DNA of 64,000 bases from Megalobrama amblycephala (GCF_018812025.1 NC_063045.1:18401046-18465045); one strand, 5' to 3'; shown: positions 26,759 to 41,576, counted from the first letter of the stretch. The notes: generated from the letters alone by a model not told the origin. Program-made: numbers and translations.

Positions 26759-26766
26759 ATGGCGGC
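26756..26766 (+). promoter_or_regulatory. YY1-like site overlapping dbt start codon
   Basis: The sequence AACATGGCGGC matches the AAnATGGCGGC form bound by YY1, which often overlaps the translation start of housekeeping and mitochondrial genes. It is seen in sequence; occupancy is inferred. Confidence 0.4.
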
Positions 26767-29700
26767 CGTCATCACTGTGCGGGCTCCATTCGCTTTTATG
26801 GGACGCCTGGTATGTTTTTACCTTTCATCTTTCACGCATCTTACAATTGCAATGACTTTTAAAGTCAACAGATGATATTTAGGCGCTGTTTAGGCGCAAA
26901 TCAGCGTCTGTAAGTGAGTACAAAACTAAAGGGTCGGAGGAACTAGCAGCCTGCAGCCATAAACAGCTGAAGCAGAAGAACTGGACGTGCATGTGTGTGG
27001 ATGGTTACCAAACTGTAAATGTTTACATTTAATTAAATGTAAACATGAAGCATTTATTCATAAATAGTATTTGTTAATATGTATTAAATTATATGTGTGG
27101 AGTGTGTATAATCATATATACACACTACTGGTCAAAAGTTTGAAATAAGTCAGATATTTTAAAATGTTTTTTTTTTTTTTTTGTGAAAGAAGTCTCTTAT
27201 TAATATATTTGTCTCTTTAATAATATGTCTCTGTTAATATGTATTAAATAATTTAAGTAATAAATTAATAATTATACATGTACACACCCACACTACTGGT
27301 CAAAAGTTTGAAATAAGAGATTTTTTAATATTTTTGAAAGACGTTTTACTCACCAAGGCTGCATTTATTTCATCAAAAATCACAGGTATAAATTTTAAAA
27401 TATATTCCAATAGAAAACAGTTATTTGAAATTGTAATAATATTTTACAATTTTGCCGTTCATTTTTGATCAAATAAATGCAGCCTTGGTGAACAGAAGGG
27501 TTGAGAGCGAAATTTGGAATTTGATTATTGTAATGGGTCACATGCAGCCTTTTCATGAAATAATCACAGAAAAAAATATAATAATAATGAAGCAGTGGAT
27601 TTAAACATTTAGGATTTCTGTTTTTTATTTTTTTGTTTTTTATTTATTTTTTATTTTATTATTCTTTTCCTTTTTAATTGTCACAAACATTGAAAAACTG
27701 CCTGACTGTTTTTGTTCTGTCGTGTATTTCAGGTCTCTTCACGCCTGCACAAGCACTGCTGCTCAAAGGTCCAGGCAGCTTGCCTTGTATACCGACCCCA
27801 CTCATATTCCCTCATTGTTGGACAACAGCATCGGTTCTTTCGCACTAGTTATGGTGAGATTTAACGTTTCTAATGAACCTCTCTGGCTTTCGAATTAGCA
27901 AAATGTATTCATAATCACTTTATGCTGCTTATTGCAGTTGCAGCGAGACCAATTTTGTCATTCAAGCTCTCGGATATTGGGGAGGGAATTATGGAGGTCA
28001 CTGTTAAAGAATGGTAAGTTTTATTTGTTTTTTGTTTTTTTGAACATACAAATATCTACCAGAAGAGGTCGCTATTATCTGTCTTTCATCATCAGGTATG
28101 TAAAAGAGGGTGACAAAGTCTCTCAGTTCGACAGCATCTGTGAAGTCCAGAGTGACAAAGCATCCGTCACGATCACCAGCCGTTATGATGGAATAATTAG
28201 AAAACTCTACTATGATGTCGATTCCATTGCCCTTGTAGGCAAACCTCTCGTTGACATTGAAACGGACGGTGGTCAGGGTAAGTGTTGACGGTATTTTATA
28301 AGTGCATGACTTTAAGTATTGAGTTATTTAACTTTTCATCGGCATTTGCAGTGGAAGGTCCTCAGGAGGATGTGGTGGAGACACCAGCCATGTCCCAAGA
28401 GGAACACACACACCAGGAGATCAAAGGTCACAAGACTCAGGCCACCCCTGCCGTCAGACGTTTAGCCATGGAGAATAATGTAAGTTTTTTTTTTTTTGGA
28501 TTTCTCTTACACCTAAACCACAGCTGTAGAGTGTATATAAATATATATTATAATTTATATAGCTTTTATCATTATATGTAGCTTTTATCTTTAGATATTC
28601 ATTATTATCTTAATCATAATTTTAGTATATGGAATTAACAAGTTTTAGTAATTTTGTTATGTGCCTGTAAGCTTGTAATTTTTTTTAGGTTTTTTTATTG
28701 TTTAAATAGCTTTTTTATTTTTGTCAAGGCAACATTTCATTCATTGTTTATTCAAGTTTCAATCATATGATCTGGATTCAAACACCCACGCGATCACAAT
28801 AACAATTTGCCTGTGTCTATTAAAACTTTGACAAAATAACACCGGAACATTCAAATCTGTTCAAGCTGTCCCTGAACCAGAGAAAGCAGTTGTCATGTAT
28901 AGGTATGAAAACGCTTTACAAACAGTCTTTTCAACATTACAGTTTGGTTATTTCTGTTACAAATATTATTGTTATCACAGACGTACTTGGATAAAAGTTT
29001 ATAGTTCAGAATCAGATATAAACACTGATGTCTACAGTAGTGATCAAAATAGAGCAAATCACCTTTTGAAAGTAACTTGGTGCTTCAAATAACAACTGTA
29101 TCATTACATCGTTATGCCACTAGGTGGCGAAACGTGACTGTTTAAAAAAATGTTATTGCCATTGAATCGTTCATTCAAGAGATTTGTTCAGAAATGCGGA
29201 TTCATCCAGTAAGAGTGAGTTATTGAATCATTCTTTCAAAGCAATTTTGTAAAATGATTAATTAAAATAAAAAATAAATAAATTTAAACAGACTCCAACA
29301 ATGAAGTAAATTACATGTTATTTTGTTTAGTTGTCTGTTCAGAATCGTGATCTCTATTTGAAACAAAAAAAAAAAAATTGTGATTCTCAATTTATCCAGA
29401 ATCGTGCAGGGGTGCGTTTCCCGTACTCGCTGCTTCACTACCATAGTACGACGTGTTGAACAAATCAACTAGCTAGTCACGGCCGTTTCCCGAAACCATA
29501 TTGTCGTAAACCTGTCGTTCAGTCACTTTGGTGAATGATGTCACGCAGGTGGTGAGTAATAACTTCTTTAAATGAATTAGTTTGAGATCGAATTAATGCT
29601 AGATTTTTTTGCTATAATTTGCGGACATGGCATATAAGGACAAATTCTCATTTTTCTCAGTTATTTTGCTTTATTTCCAGATTCAATCATAGGCTCGTTC

Positions 29701-30305
29701 TTACGTATCAGAGCACGTAGGCACATGCGCACTCTTCAAAAACGGTGCTTCAGATCTCTTGACAAACTAAAATATGTAAACAGACATCCCAACCTGCAAA
29801 AAGTCATTTCAGGGAGGTATCTTGCTCGCTCGCTCTAGATTCCGGGAGATTTTAACTAATTTGCGGGCATCAGGGAGCCGCTATCAATATGCGGGAGACT
29901 CCCGGAACTTCCGGGAGACTTGGGATGTCTGTGTAAATGACATTTGTATGTATTCTAAATAAAAGATATACATTGTACTTAATGTCAGCTTGCTTATTTT
30001 GCTCAAGATAATGATTTATTAAGTCCACATGTCATAAAAACAAGAAACTAAGCTTCTAACCTCAGTTTGAGAGCTGTCGTTCCAACCACGCAAGTTTGCG
30101 ATGCAGTTTGCGAATGTTCATTTGAACTGGTTTCAGGAAACACCAAATCATTGAACAATGTTAGTAATGACGGAACTTGCGATCTTAGTTGGCTAACGAT
30201 GCTTTTGGGAAACGCACCCCAGCTCTATAGTTAAGGGAAGGAGGAGGTGGTTCAACATAACATTAATGACAAAAATAAACATACAACATCATGAAGGATA
30301 TATGT

Positions 30306-30372
<67 letters not shown>

Positions 30373-33300
30373 TATATCTCAGACATATATGACATTAGGA
30401 ATATAAAAAATTTAATTTAATATAAACAGTAAATGCATTTAATGCATTATGCATTTAAGTAAATAAATAAATCTCTGAGGTATAAAATTCCCGCCCTAGT
30501 TTATTTGTCACCGAATAATCAATTTTACCTGGAGCATTATGGGGTGATTTAAACTATATTTGCAATTAGCAGTAAGTCACAGGGGTACATGCAGAAATCA
30601 AACAGAGCATGGCGTCAGCATCGGTGGGGGGTTGACTTTAGCCATTGTCATCAAGGGTCATAAACTCTTGCACAGGATGGGAAGTTGCTAGGCAGTGCAG
30701 TAACCCAATAAATCAAGGTCATGAGATGTAGCTAGAAAAATGGCTAGCCTGTCAGCGTCACATAGTTGGAGAAATTAGTGTTGTTGCTATGGCCACAAAT
30801 AGGGGGCAGGATTTTTGTGCCGTTTCTCTGTAACAAAATAAAGGATTTCTGTCTCAAAATCCTCACAGATCAAACTAAGCGAAGTCGTCGCCACTGGAAA
30901 AGATGGGCGCATTCTCAAAGAAGACATTCTGAACTTCATAGCCAGACAGACGGGGGCCATCTTACCCCCCAGCACCCTTCCAGGAGATTTGTCCTCCCCC
31001 TCCTGCGTCTGTAGCACCTTCAACTCCAGCTGTGAAACCCAGAGAGAAGACGACTCCACCTAGTATACCTACACCTGTGATCCCTAAACCTGTATTTACT
31101 GGCAAAGACCGCACTGAACCCATAAAAGGTTTGTTCGCTTGCCTGTTTTGATTCGTAAATTGAAAAATTTGCTGAAATATTTAACAATTTTTTTTTATTA
31201 TTTTTTTTTACGAAGGCTTTCAGAAGGCGATGGTTAAGACAATGTCAGCAGCCCTAAAGATCCCTCACTTCGGTTACAAAGACGAAGTGGATCTGAGCCA
31301 GTTGGTCCGGTTGCGCTCCGAGCTGAAAGGCCTGGCTGAGTCACGAGGAGTGAAGCTCAGCTACATGCCATTCTTCATTAAGGTATGAACGCGATTTTTG
31401 TGAAGAAAAACAACCTCCAATCAAACCTGGTGTTGATATCGGTATTTTCATCATCAACAGGCAGCGTCTCTCGGTCTCCTCCATTTTCCCATTCTTAACT
31501 CATCTTTGGATGAAAACTGCACAAATATCACCTATAAGGTAATGTTTCCGTCTAAATAATGACATTTTGGATTAAATCGAGGTAGATCGTTGACCACGGG
31601 TCTTTCTCCTCCAGGCTGCTCATAACATCGGACTGGCGATGGACACTAATCAAGGTCTTCTGGTTCCCAACGTGAAGAACGTACAGATGCTCAGTGTCTT
31701 CGAAATCGCAGTGGAGCTCAACCGCCTGCAGACGTTGGGAACATCGGGACAGTTGGGGACTGTCGACCTCACGGGGGGAACGTTCACGCTCTCAAACATT
31801 GGATCTGTAAGTTGAGGGTTGAGGAAGACCATGGCTTGTTTCTTTATTCAGTGCTAATTCCATAGCTATACATGGAAATGGCATAAACATTAACTTTGAT
31901 GTTGATTTCCGGATTTGCTTCCTGACAGATTGGAGGAACCTACGCAAAGCCGGTCATATTACCACCAGAGGTTGCTATTGGTGCTCTTGGGAAGATCCAG
32001 GTGTGTAAAGTTTCATGCTAAAATTCCAATTTGCATACAATTCAGCCTATGTAGTTTGCAAGATTAGGATTAGTGCATATCAATGCATAATACTTTGGAA
32101 AACTTTGCGAAGTATCCATTGTTAGTAATAATGATACAATAAAAAATTTTACGACAATGTAGTATGTTCCTATACTGTCTGGTATATTAATCTGCTACAT
32201 CCTTAAGTATGCATTTTTCATACTAGCATTATAATGTCTTTTTGTGCTTTGTTGACATTTGAAAAATTTGGATTTGTCATTGGATTCATTTGAAATTGTT
32301 TTGTAACAGAACTTTTTATTATTATTATTATTATTTCGTATTATACACTATCTACTATGGAAGCTTGTTTCTACCTCACAGTAAAAAAAAAAAAAAAAAG
32401 ATAATTGTGAATTTTTATCTCTTCTTCTCACAATTGCAATTTTTAACCCCGGTTTCACAGACAAGGCTTAAAGGATTAGTTCACTTTCAAATAAAATTTT
32501 CCTGATAATTTACTCACCCCCATGTCATCCAAGATGTTCATGTCTTTCTTTCTTCAGTCGAAAAGAAATTAAGGTTTTTGATGAAAACATTCCAGGATTA
32601 TTCTCCTTATAGTGGACTTCAATGGCCTCCAAATGGTTGAAGGTCAAAATTACAGTTTCAGTGCAGCTTCAAAGGTCTTTAAATGATACTAGACGAGGAA
32701 TAAGGGTCTTATCTAGCGAAATGATCGGTCATTTCGAAAAAATGTAAATGTATATGCTTTATATAAACAAATGATCGCCTTCTAAGTGCTTCCGCCAAAA
32801 CCGTACTTTCGTATTCTTCAAAAAGCTTACGCCTTCCCTATTCAACTTACGGAACGAACGCAGCGCCAGTTCCATTTTTTTTTCCCGTAAGTAGAATTTG
32901 TATAATTTCTTTTCGACTGAAGAAAGAAGGACATCTTGGATGACATGGGGGTAAATTATCAGGAAAATTTTATTTGAATGTGAACTAATCCTTTAAGCTA
33001 ATCCTAGACTAAAATGCATGTTTAAGCTGTTTCAACTGAATGCAACTTGCACTGACCTGTCTTAAAAAATGTCAGTGCCATTGTTTTGTCTTAAGATGCA
33101 CACCAGTAATGTTTTTTCTAAAACAAGTTTATAAAAGATACTTAAATGTCCTAATTGGACTAAGGCCTAATGATGGCTTAATCAAAGCCCTGTCTGTGAA
33201 GCCAGGTCATTATTGTGAGATATAAACTCAAAATTGCGAGTTATCTCACAATTTTGACTTCTTTTCTCACAATTGTGAGATATAAAATTGCAATTGTGAG

Positions 33301-34365
33301 TGACACAGTCCAATTTTGAGGAAAAAACTTGGAATTGCCTAAATTACCTTGGCTCATGTAGGCAACACAAGCAGATGTTGCCATTTAGATATGCATAATT
33401 TTTGGCCAATAGCTGTGGCAGAATCTCATGTATACTTAGCCATTCCCATAATGCATTGCAACATGGTCAGTTTAAAAAATCCAAAATGGCCAACAAAGCT
33501 AATATGACAATTTTATTCACTCAGTATAGAAAAAGCTTACGGTAATAAAAGTAGTTCAACCTAGTTAATTTTACACAATATATATGTGTGTGTTATGTAT
33601 TGTACCGCCTACTACACTATTGCGCAGTTAGCTTAGCAACATGCTAACGTTAAACTAAGTTGAAATTAGGGCTGTCAAACGATTAATCGCATACAAAATA
33701 AAAGTTTGAGTTTGCCTAATATATGTGGGTGCACTGTGTGTAATTATTATGTATATATAAAAACACATCCATGTATATATTTGAGAAATATTTACAAGTA
33801 TATGTATTTATTTATATTTTTATATAATTTATATTATATATAAATACATTTTTTGTACATAACATATTTCTCTTAAATATATACATTAATTTGTGTGTAT
33901 TTATATATACATATTATTTACACACAGTACTCACACATATATTATGCAAACTCAAACTTTTATTTTGTATGCGATTAATCGCGATTAATCGTTTGACAGC
34001 CCTAGTTGAAATCAATTGTAAACCGTGCAACTTGTATAACCTGCAAATATGACTTGTAGTTGCTGCCTATATAGAGATCAGATCAGTCACTTATGAGGTT
34101 CTAGTTCAGTATGCAGCCTTAGTAGGCAGAAGACACCAAGACTAGGTTTTAGAACGGAGCCCGATTTTAAAGTGACATGTTCTTTTGGCACTCTCAGGTG
34201 CTGCCCCGGTTCAACCACAAGGACGAGGTAGTGAAAGCACACATCATGAATGTGAGCTGGTCCGCAGACCACCGAATCATCGACGGAGCCACCATGTGTC
34301 GTTTCTCCAACCTGTGGAGATCATATCTGGAAAACCCCGCCTCCATGGTCCTGGATCTAAAATAG
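26759..34365 (+). CDS. dbt: Branched-chain alpha-keto acid dehydrogenase E2 (dihydrolipoamide acyltransferase), with one frameshift
   Basis: This is the core E2 subunit of the mitochondrial BCKD complex in Leu/Ile/Val breakdown. Exons are 26759-26809, 27733-27853, 27938-28013, 28096-28277, 28352-28479, 30869-31128, 31216-31382, 31461-31538, 31615-31806, 31929-32000 and 34198-34365. Residues 1 to about 58 look like a mitochondrial presequence. The lipoyl domain has Lys104 in [11 protein letters not shown]. The E1/E3-binding domain ([13 protein letters not shown]) spans exons 5-6. The acyltransferase domain ends with the catalytic [12 protein letters not shown]. Exon 6 is 260 nt where phase requires 259. 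The frame slips near the C6 run at 30966-30971, in the linker before the catalytic domain. Read literally, translation stops at 31061-31063 after about 250 residues. Downstream exons are intact and conserved, so the slip may be an assembly error. Corrected length is about 497 residues. Confidence 0.95.
27119..27540. mobile_element. Fragments of the CACTACTGGTCAAAAGTTTG element in dbt intron 1
   Basis: Two copies of the end CACACTACTGGTCAAAAGTTTG occur at about 27121 and 27288. A hairpin follows, with TCACCAAGGCTGCATTT (about 27350) pairing with AAATGCAGCCTTGGTGA (about 27476). The same family is present in fuller form at 45695-46237. Confidence 0.55.
29407..30221. mobile_element. DNA transposon with GGGGTGCGTTTCCC ends, dbt intron 5
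   Basis: The inverted ends are GGGGTGCGTTTCCC at the left and GGGAAACGCACCCC at the right, about 815 bp apart, with no transposase frame. A second element is nested inside (29781-29931) with ends CAGACATCCCAA and TTGGGATGTCTG. It lies in the long intron before the lipoyl-linker exon of dbt. Confidence 0.65.
29781..29931. mobile_element. 151-bp nested MITE with CAGACATCCCAA ends
   Basis: Inverted ends CAGACATCCCAA and TTGGGATGTCTG flank GGGAGACTCCCGG-rich sequence. TGTAAA flanks both sides (29775-29780 and 29932-29937). It is inserted inside the larger GGGGTGCG element. Confidence 0.6.
32447..33206. mobile_element. DNA transposon with CGGTTTCACAGACA ends, carrying a nested insertion
   Basis: The left end CCGGTTTCACAGACAAGGCTT pairs with the right end GCCCTGTCTGTGAAGCCAGG, allowing two mismatches. 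The host copy is split at a TTAA by the 32468-32996 element. It sits inside an ATTGTGAGATATAAA tandem repeat whose halves are at about 32400-32446 and 33207-33310. dbt intron 10. Confidence 0.65.
32468..32996. mobile_element. 529-bp TTAA-type palindromic MITE
   Basis: It starts TTAAAGGATTAGTTCAC and ends GTGAACTAATCCTTTAA. Internal arms CATGTCATCCAAGATG and CATCTTGGATGACATG pair as well. TTAA at both tips acts as the target duplication: joining GGC-TTAA-GCTAATCC restores the host element's end. Same end family as 11181-12977. Confidence 0.75.
33667..34004. mobile_element. 338-bp hAT-type MITE with perfect 8-bp target duplication
   Basis: The ends are TAGGGCTGTCAAACGATTAA and its complement, and the flanking duplication is GTTGAAAT (33659-33666 and 34005-34012). 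The interior is palindromic and AT-rich and has no frame. dbt intron 10, 190 bp before the last exon. Confidence 0.85.
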
Positions 34366-35177
34366 AAAGCACATCTTTCTCCAAGCACATCTAGGCATAT
34401 GACTCCGTATCCCGACACTAAAGATTTTTCGTTACTGGGCACTGAGCTGTTTGAGCCATTGGTCTCCATCATGACTGTTGCACATAAAAAAAACATTTCA
34501 GCAGTGTCATGAAGCTAATAGCTAACTGGTGTTTTGTTGTTGTGATTCTCTCCTCTTGTTGCCTTACTGACAAAAGATGTTACATCTACCAGAACGTATT
34601 GTGAATTGTTGAATGTTAGAGAATATGAATTTAATGTAGCAATATGAAAATTTACCCATGATCCTTTTTTTTTGTAAATTAACTTTCTACATACTGTAAA
34701 GTCTCCAGTGGTGTTGCACAAGGGTTTTTAAAAATCAGCAATGAACATTAGTGATATTTGTTAGTGGGTAACATCTTTTAAAAAATAAGCTCATGAAAAT
34801 GTCACCAAAATCAAATGAAAAAGAAATTATATTTCTAGAATTATTATTATTGTCATTTTAAAATATTACTATTCCTAAAAATGGACTTTTCTTGATGCAA
34901 AATATAATTTCTTTTTTCTTTTCTTTTTTGGAATAAATTATGACTATGTTCTTGGTTCATGTTTTTTCAGTGCTGCTTTTCTTTCCAGTCATTGTTTTTA
35001 AAGGACAATGAAAGTATATGTGGTTCAAACTATAACTGTGGGGAATCTGTACTGATATGTCCTCTCATCTTCTCTGGTGTGACAATTCTTGTTGGAGCAT
35101 AATGTTCTGCCACTCGTGAATAATAGGAGTTTCCTTAAGAGATTGTTGTGTAAGTGTGAATTTCGAAGGAAAGTTTT

Positions 35178-35183
35178 AATAAA
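35178..35183 (+). other. dbt polyadenylation signal
   Basis: AATAAA lies about 810 bp after the dbt stop codon and is followed by a T/G-containing stretch. Another AATAAA at about 34931 could be an earlier, alternative site. The 3' UTR is therefore roughly 0.55 or 0.8 kb. Assignment is by motif and position only. Confidence 0.5.
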
Positions 35184-35459
35184 TTATACATTTGAGAAAC
35201 TGTTTGCAGACTGTAGATTTAAATGATAATATAGTTTATACTCGGTTATTATTCCATCTCATACATAGTGAACTCCAGGAGCTGGAATGAGCACAGATGG
35301 TAAATCTTGTAGGATTTATGATCCTTAGACAAGTCAAACAGTGTATCAGTAGGGGGCGGAGCCTGTGTCTCATTCTCTGTTCAGTTTAAAGCCCAATGCC
35401 TCCATCCCTTCAGCACAAGCTAAATAGAGTTTTAGATGAGCATCTGTTACAGAAACAAC

Positions 35460-36682
35460 ATGCAGGTAAGATGTATACATATCTGAAAGATTTTCTTAGA
35501 TGTCTTAAATATTAGTTTAATGTAACCGAATTAATTGTATTCTAGGTTTACTACAATAAAATAAATGTAACTTAAAATTAGTTTGGTGCAAATTAATTAA
35601 TAGTCTGCAAACCTTGATTTAATCTGAATTAGTTGATTTTAAACAAATCAAGTAGATACATTAGAAGATAGTATTAGCAAAATAAGACCATATATATTGG
35701 CAGAATTAGTATAAACTGGTCTTTAAAAATCAATGAAACTAATAAAAACTTATTTATTCTGTAATATGCATGTTTGGGTTTTTTATAAGGAAAATAATAC
35801 TATTATTCAGCAATGATGCATTAAATTGTTTAAAAGTGACAGGAAAGACATTTATAAAGTTAGAAAGTTTTTTTTTTTTTTTGCAAAATAAATGTGTCAC
35901 GGTTTCAAAATTAATAAGAAATGTTTCTTAAGCAGCAAATCATATTATAAAGATCATGTGATGCTGAAAATTCGGCTTTGCCGTCACATGTATAAATTAT
36001 ACTTTAAAATATAGCCTATTCAAATATAAAATATAAAATTTAGTGTTTTCGATCAAATAAATACATAAAAGCATAAGAAAAAAATGAAAAAGTTGATTTT
36101 GAACAGATAGATACTGTATATTGTGTGCCTTTTCATATGACAAATAAAAATAACATTTTTATATATTACACAAGAAAGAGGAGAAACAGTGGAAGGGACT
36201 CCAGGAGAAAAGCAAAAGCACCCTCAGAAGGAAAACATCCAAGGAAAACCCTCAGTCATCACTGATCCCCATCCAGAGGAGACGCAGCTCAACCTGGACG
36301 ATGAGACCAAAAGTTACCATCAGACAGAGACGAGAAGCTCATCCACTACCAGACCATCCCAGAAAGACGCTTCTCCACTGACCGAGCACGTGAAGTAATC
36401 AAGCGCATCGTTGATGAAAGACTCGAGACTGTGGAGTACAGCGGCGCATGCGCGGTCATCTCCAAGGAACTGTCTGACTGCATTAAAACGGCTGTAAAGA
36501 AGCTGCTGTATGAGCGATATAAGCTGGTCTGTTTTGTGGCCATCGGGCAGCTGAAGGACTCGGTGGTGAACTGCTGCAGCAGAGCCGTCTGGAGTCCCAC
36601 TGCAGACACATTCACTGAATATATCTATAAAAACAGATCCTTATTTGCGGTGTGCGTCTTGTTTGCAGTCTATAAAGAGTAG
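35460..36682 (+). CDS. Tctex1-domain (DYNLT-family) dynein light chain-like protein, with one frameshift
   Basis: Tctex1-fold proteins are dynein light chains or axonemal/ciliary adaptors. Exon 1 (35460-35465) would encode only Met-Gln before a GTAAG donor. Exon 2 (36175-36682) opens in phase 0 after a TTACACAAG acceptor with a basic Ser/Arg stretch (SKSTLRRKTSKENP). It ends with the domain itself: EKLIHYQTIPERRF, YERYKLVCFVAIGQL, a WSPTADTFTEYIYKN segment and LFAVCVLFAVYKE-stop. The final LFA...VYxE and the RYKLV...IGQ motifs are typical of TCTEX1D/DYNLT4-5 proteins. Frame shifts by one between the two parts; one surplus A in the run 36309-36312 would explain it. Literal reading stops at 36379-36381. 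The two-codon first exon is my inference. The ancestral exon structure and exact orthologue are unknown, and a decaying pseudogene is possible. Confidence 0.65.
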
Positions 36683-36789
36683 GCTTGCGTAATCGGTCAA
36701 ATGTCACTTAAGTAGCTACAATTTTATATATGTTTATATTAGCACCGAAGTCAGCATAGGCCTATCAGAATGTTTTTGAAGGGTCATGT

Positions 36790-36950
36790 GACACTGAAAA
36801 CTGGAGTAATGATGCTGAAAATTCAGCACAAATCAATTAATCGCGATTAATCGCATCTATATTTACAAACTTTGATGTTAGATGTGATTAATCGCGATTA
36901 ATTGATTTGTGTTGAATTTTCAGCATCATTACTCCAGTTTTCAGTGTCAC
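36790..36950. mobile_element. Palindrome with ATTAATCGCGATTAATCG core
   Basis: The arms AATTCAGCACAAATCAATTA and TAATTGATTTGTGTTGAATT mirror each other around ATTAATCGCGATTAAT motifs. Outer flanks also pair (ACACTGAAAACTGGAGTAAT against ATTACTCCAGTTTTCAGTGT), so the whole segment folds back. Confidence 0.65.
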
Positions 36951-38119
36951 AATCAGCATAGGCCTATCAGAATGTTTTTGAAGGGTCATGTCACTGATTC
37001 GGTGCTCAAGAAACACTTATTATCAATGTCAAAAACAGTGTTGCTTAATATTTTTGTGGAAACCATAATACATTTGTTTCAGGATTCTTTGAAAGCTCAA
37101 AAGAACAGCAGTTTAGCCGTTTGATAGGAGATCCGAGTCACTGATTTGATTCGTAAAGCTCCGAAGCAGTGTTTTGAAATCAGCCCATCACTATATTGTT
37201 GAAAAGTCGTTTTTTTTTTGGCGCACTAAAAGTATTCTCGTTGCTTTATAATATTAAAGTAGAATCACTGAACTCACATGAACTGTTTTAAATATGTTCC
37301 TTTATGGATCTTGAGAGAGGAAATGTCATTGCTTTGAATGCAGGCTTCACTGAGCCATCGATTTAATAAAAATATCTTAATTTGTGTTCCGAAGATGAAT
37401 GACGGCCTAACGGGTGTAGAACGACATGAGGGTGAGTAATAAATGACATTATTTTCATTTTTGGGTGAACAAACCCTTTAATGCATCCGGGCTGAATAAA
37501 AGTATTATTTAAAAAAAAAAAAAAAAAAAAAATCTTACTGACCCCAAATGTACATATTACAGATCAGATGAGTTTTTACTCATTAATTTTACTGATTTTA
37601 GTAATACAAGATATCAAATTATTGTTCATTTAAAATAATAATAAAAAACAACGTTAAATCAAGATTTTTTTATATTTTTGCCAATATTTATTGTCTTATA
37701 TTGCTAATACTATCTACCATTGTATCTACTAATATGTTGAATATATTAAAAATAATGTATAAACATTCAGTAGCTAAATAAAATGTTTGTTTGCCATAGG
37801 TTTTTTTATACTTTCTCTGCTATTAAAAATAGTATAGAAAAGGTGGAATTTGTTGTCAAATTCTTGCAAAACAGTGTTTGACTGCAATTGAAAATGAATC
37901 CGAAAAAAAACAAAAAAAAAAAAAAAAACAGGATAAATATTTCTTATTTCATGGTGAGCTACCTGGATAATATACGCTGGAACATAAAATATTTCAGCTA
38001 TAACATTAAAAACGCTCTACTAGAGCGGTGACCACAATTTTCAAATATAGGCCTAACAGTGATGTTTTAATCAGGTTAATGTTGTTCTATTCTGGTGCGG
38101 TAAAGTATGTGAAAGCGGA

Positions 38120-38187
38120 CAGCTGCTCTTGTGCCAACTTTAACATGTGACCACACTATTCCCAGTGTTGTCTCCGGTTAAATATAG
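38120..38187. promoter_or_regulatory. Candidate muscle regulatory cluster upstream of lrrc39
   Basis: Within 68 bp there are two E-boxes, CAGCTG (38120-38125) and CATGTG (38144-38149), and TTAAATATAG (38178-38187), which fits the MEF2 consensus YTAWWWWTAR. The cluster lies about 430 to 500 bp before the lrrc39 start. LRRC39 is a striated-muscle gene, so MyoD/MEF2 control is plausible. Motifs are seen; function is inferred. Confidence 0.4.
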
Positions 38188-38618
38188 ACATTGGCCGGAG
38201 TTACGCTTCAAGAGGAAAGACCAATGACAAACACTGAGGGATAATTACTTCAAAGTCAATTCTTTCAACACAGATCACACTTATTGGAATTGTCAGAGGA
38301 ATTATACTATTGGTGCAGCATTGGTGACTAAAATTCTGCATATCAAATGGGCGCTAACTTGAAACAAACATGGTATATAGGAAGGACAATATGACCCAAT
38401 GAGAGTGGTAAGCATACTATACCTTTACTTTCTCACAGTTGCTTTTATGTCAGTCACAGCTTATGATATCCACAGTACTGATTCAAATGTGTCCTATCAT
38501 ATCAAACCCTAATGTTTATAGTTTTGCAGTGCATACACTTTTCCTGGCTGGTAAAATGGCTTATCTGCTGCCTTAGCACAATGTGCGTGTGAGGTGATAT
38601 TTGGGGCTCTGTATTATC

Positions 38619-41576
<2,958 letters not shown>

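Larger units (their letters stand above)
36683..38618. other. Tctex1-like gene to lrrc39 intergenic region
   Basis: A hairpin with ATTAATCGCGATTAATCG arms (about 36790-36950) and a half copy of the GTTCACCC-type hairpin (about 37380-37481) are present. So are A-rich runs at about 37511-37531 and 37904-37930. The candidate muscle cluster and lrrc39 5' region occupy the right third. No additional exon is seen. Confidence 0.5.
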
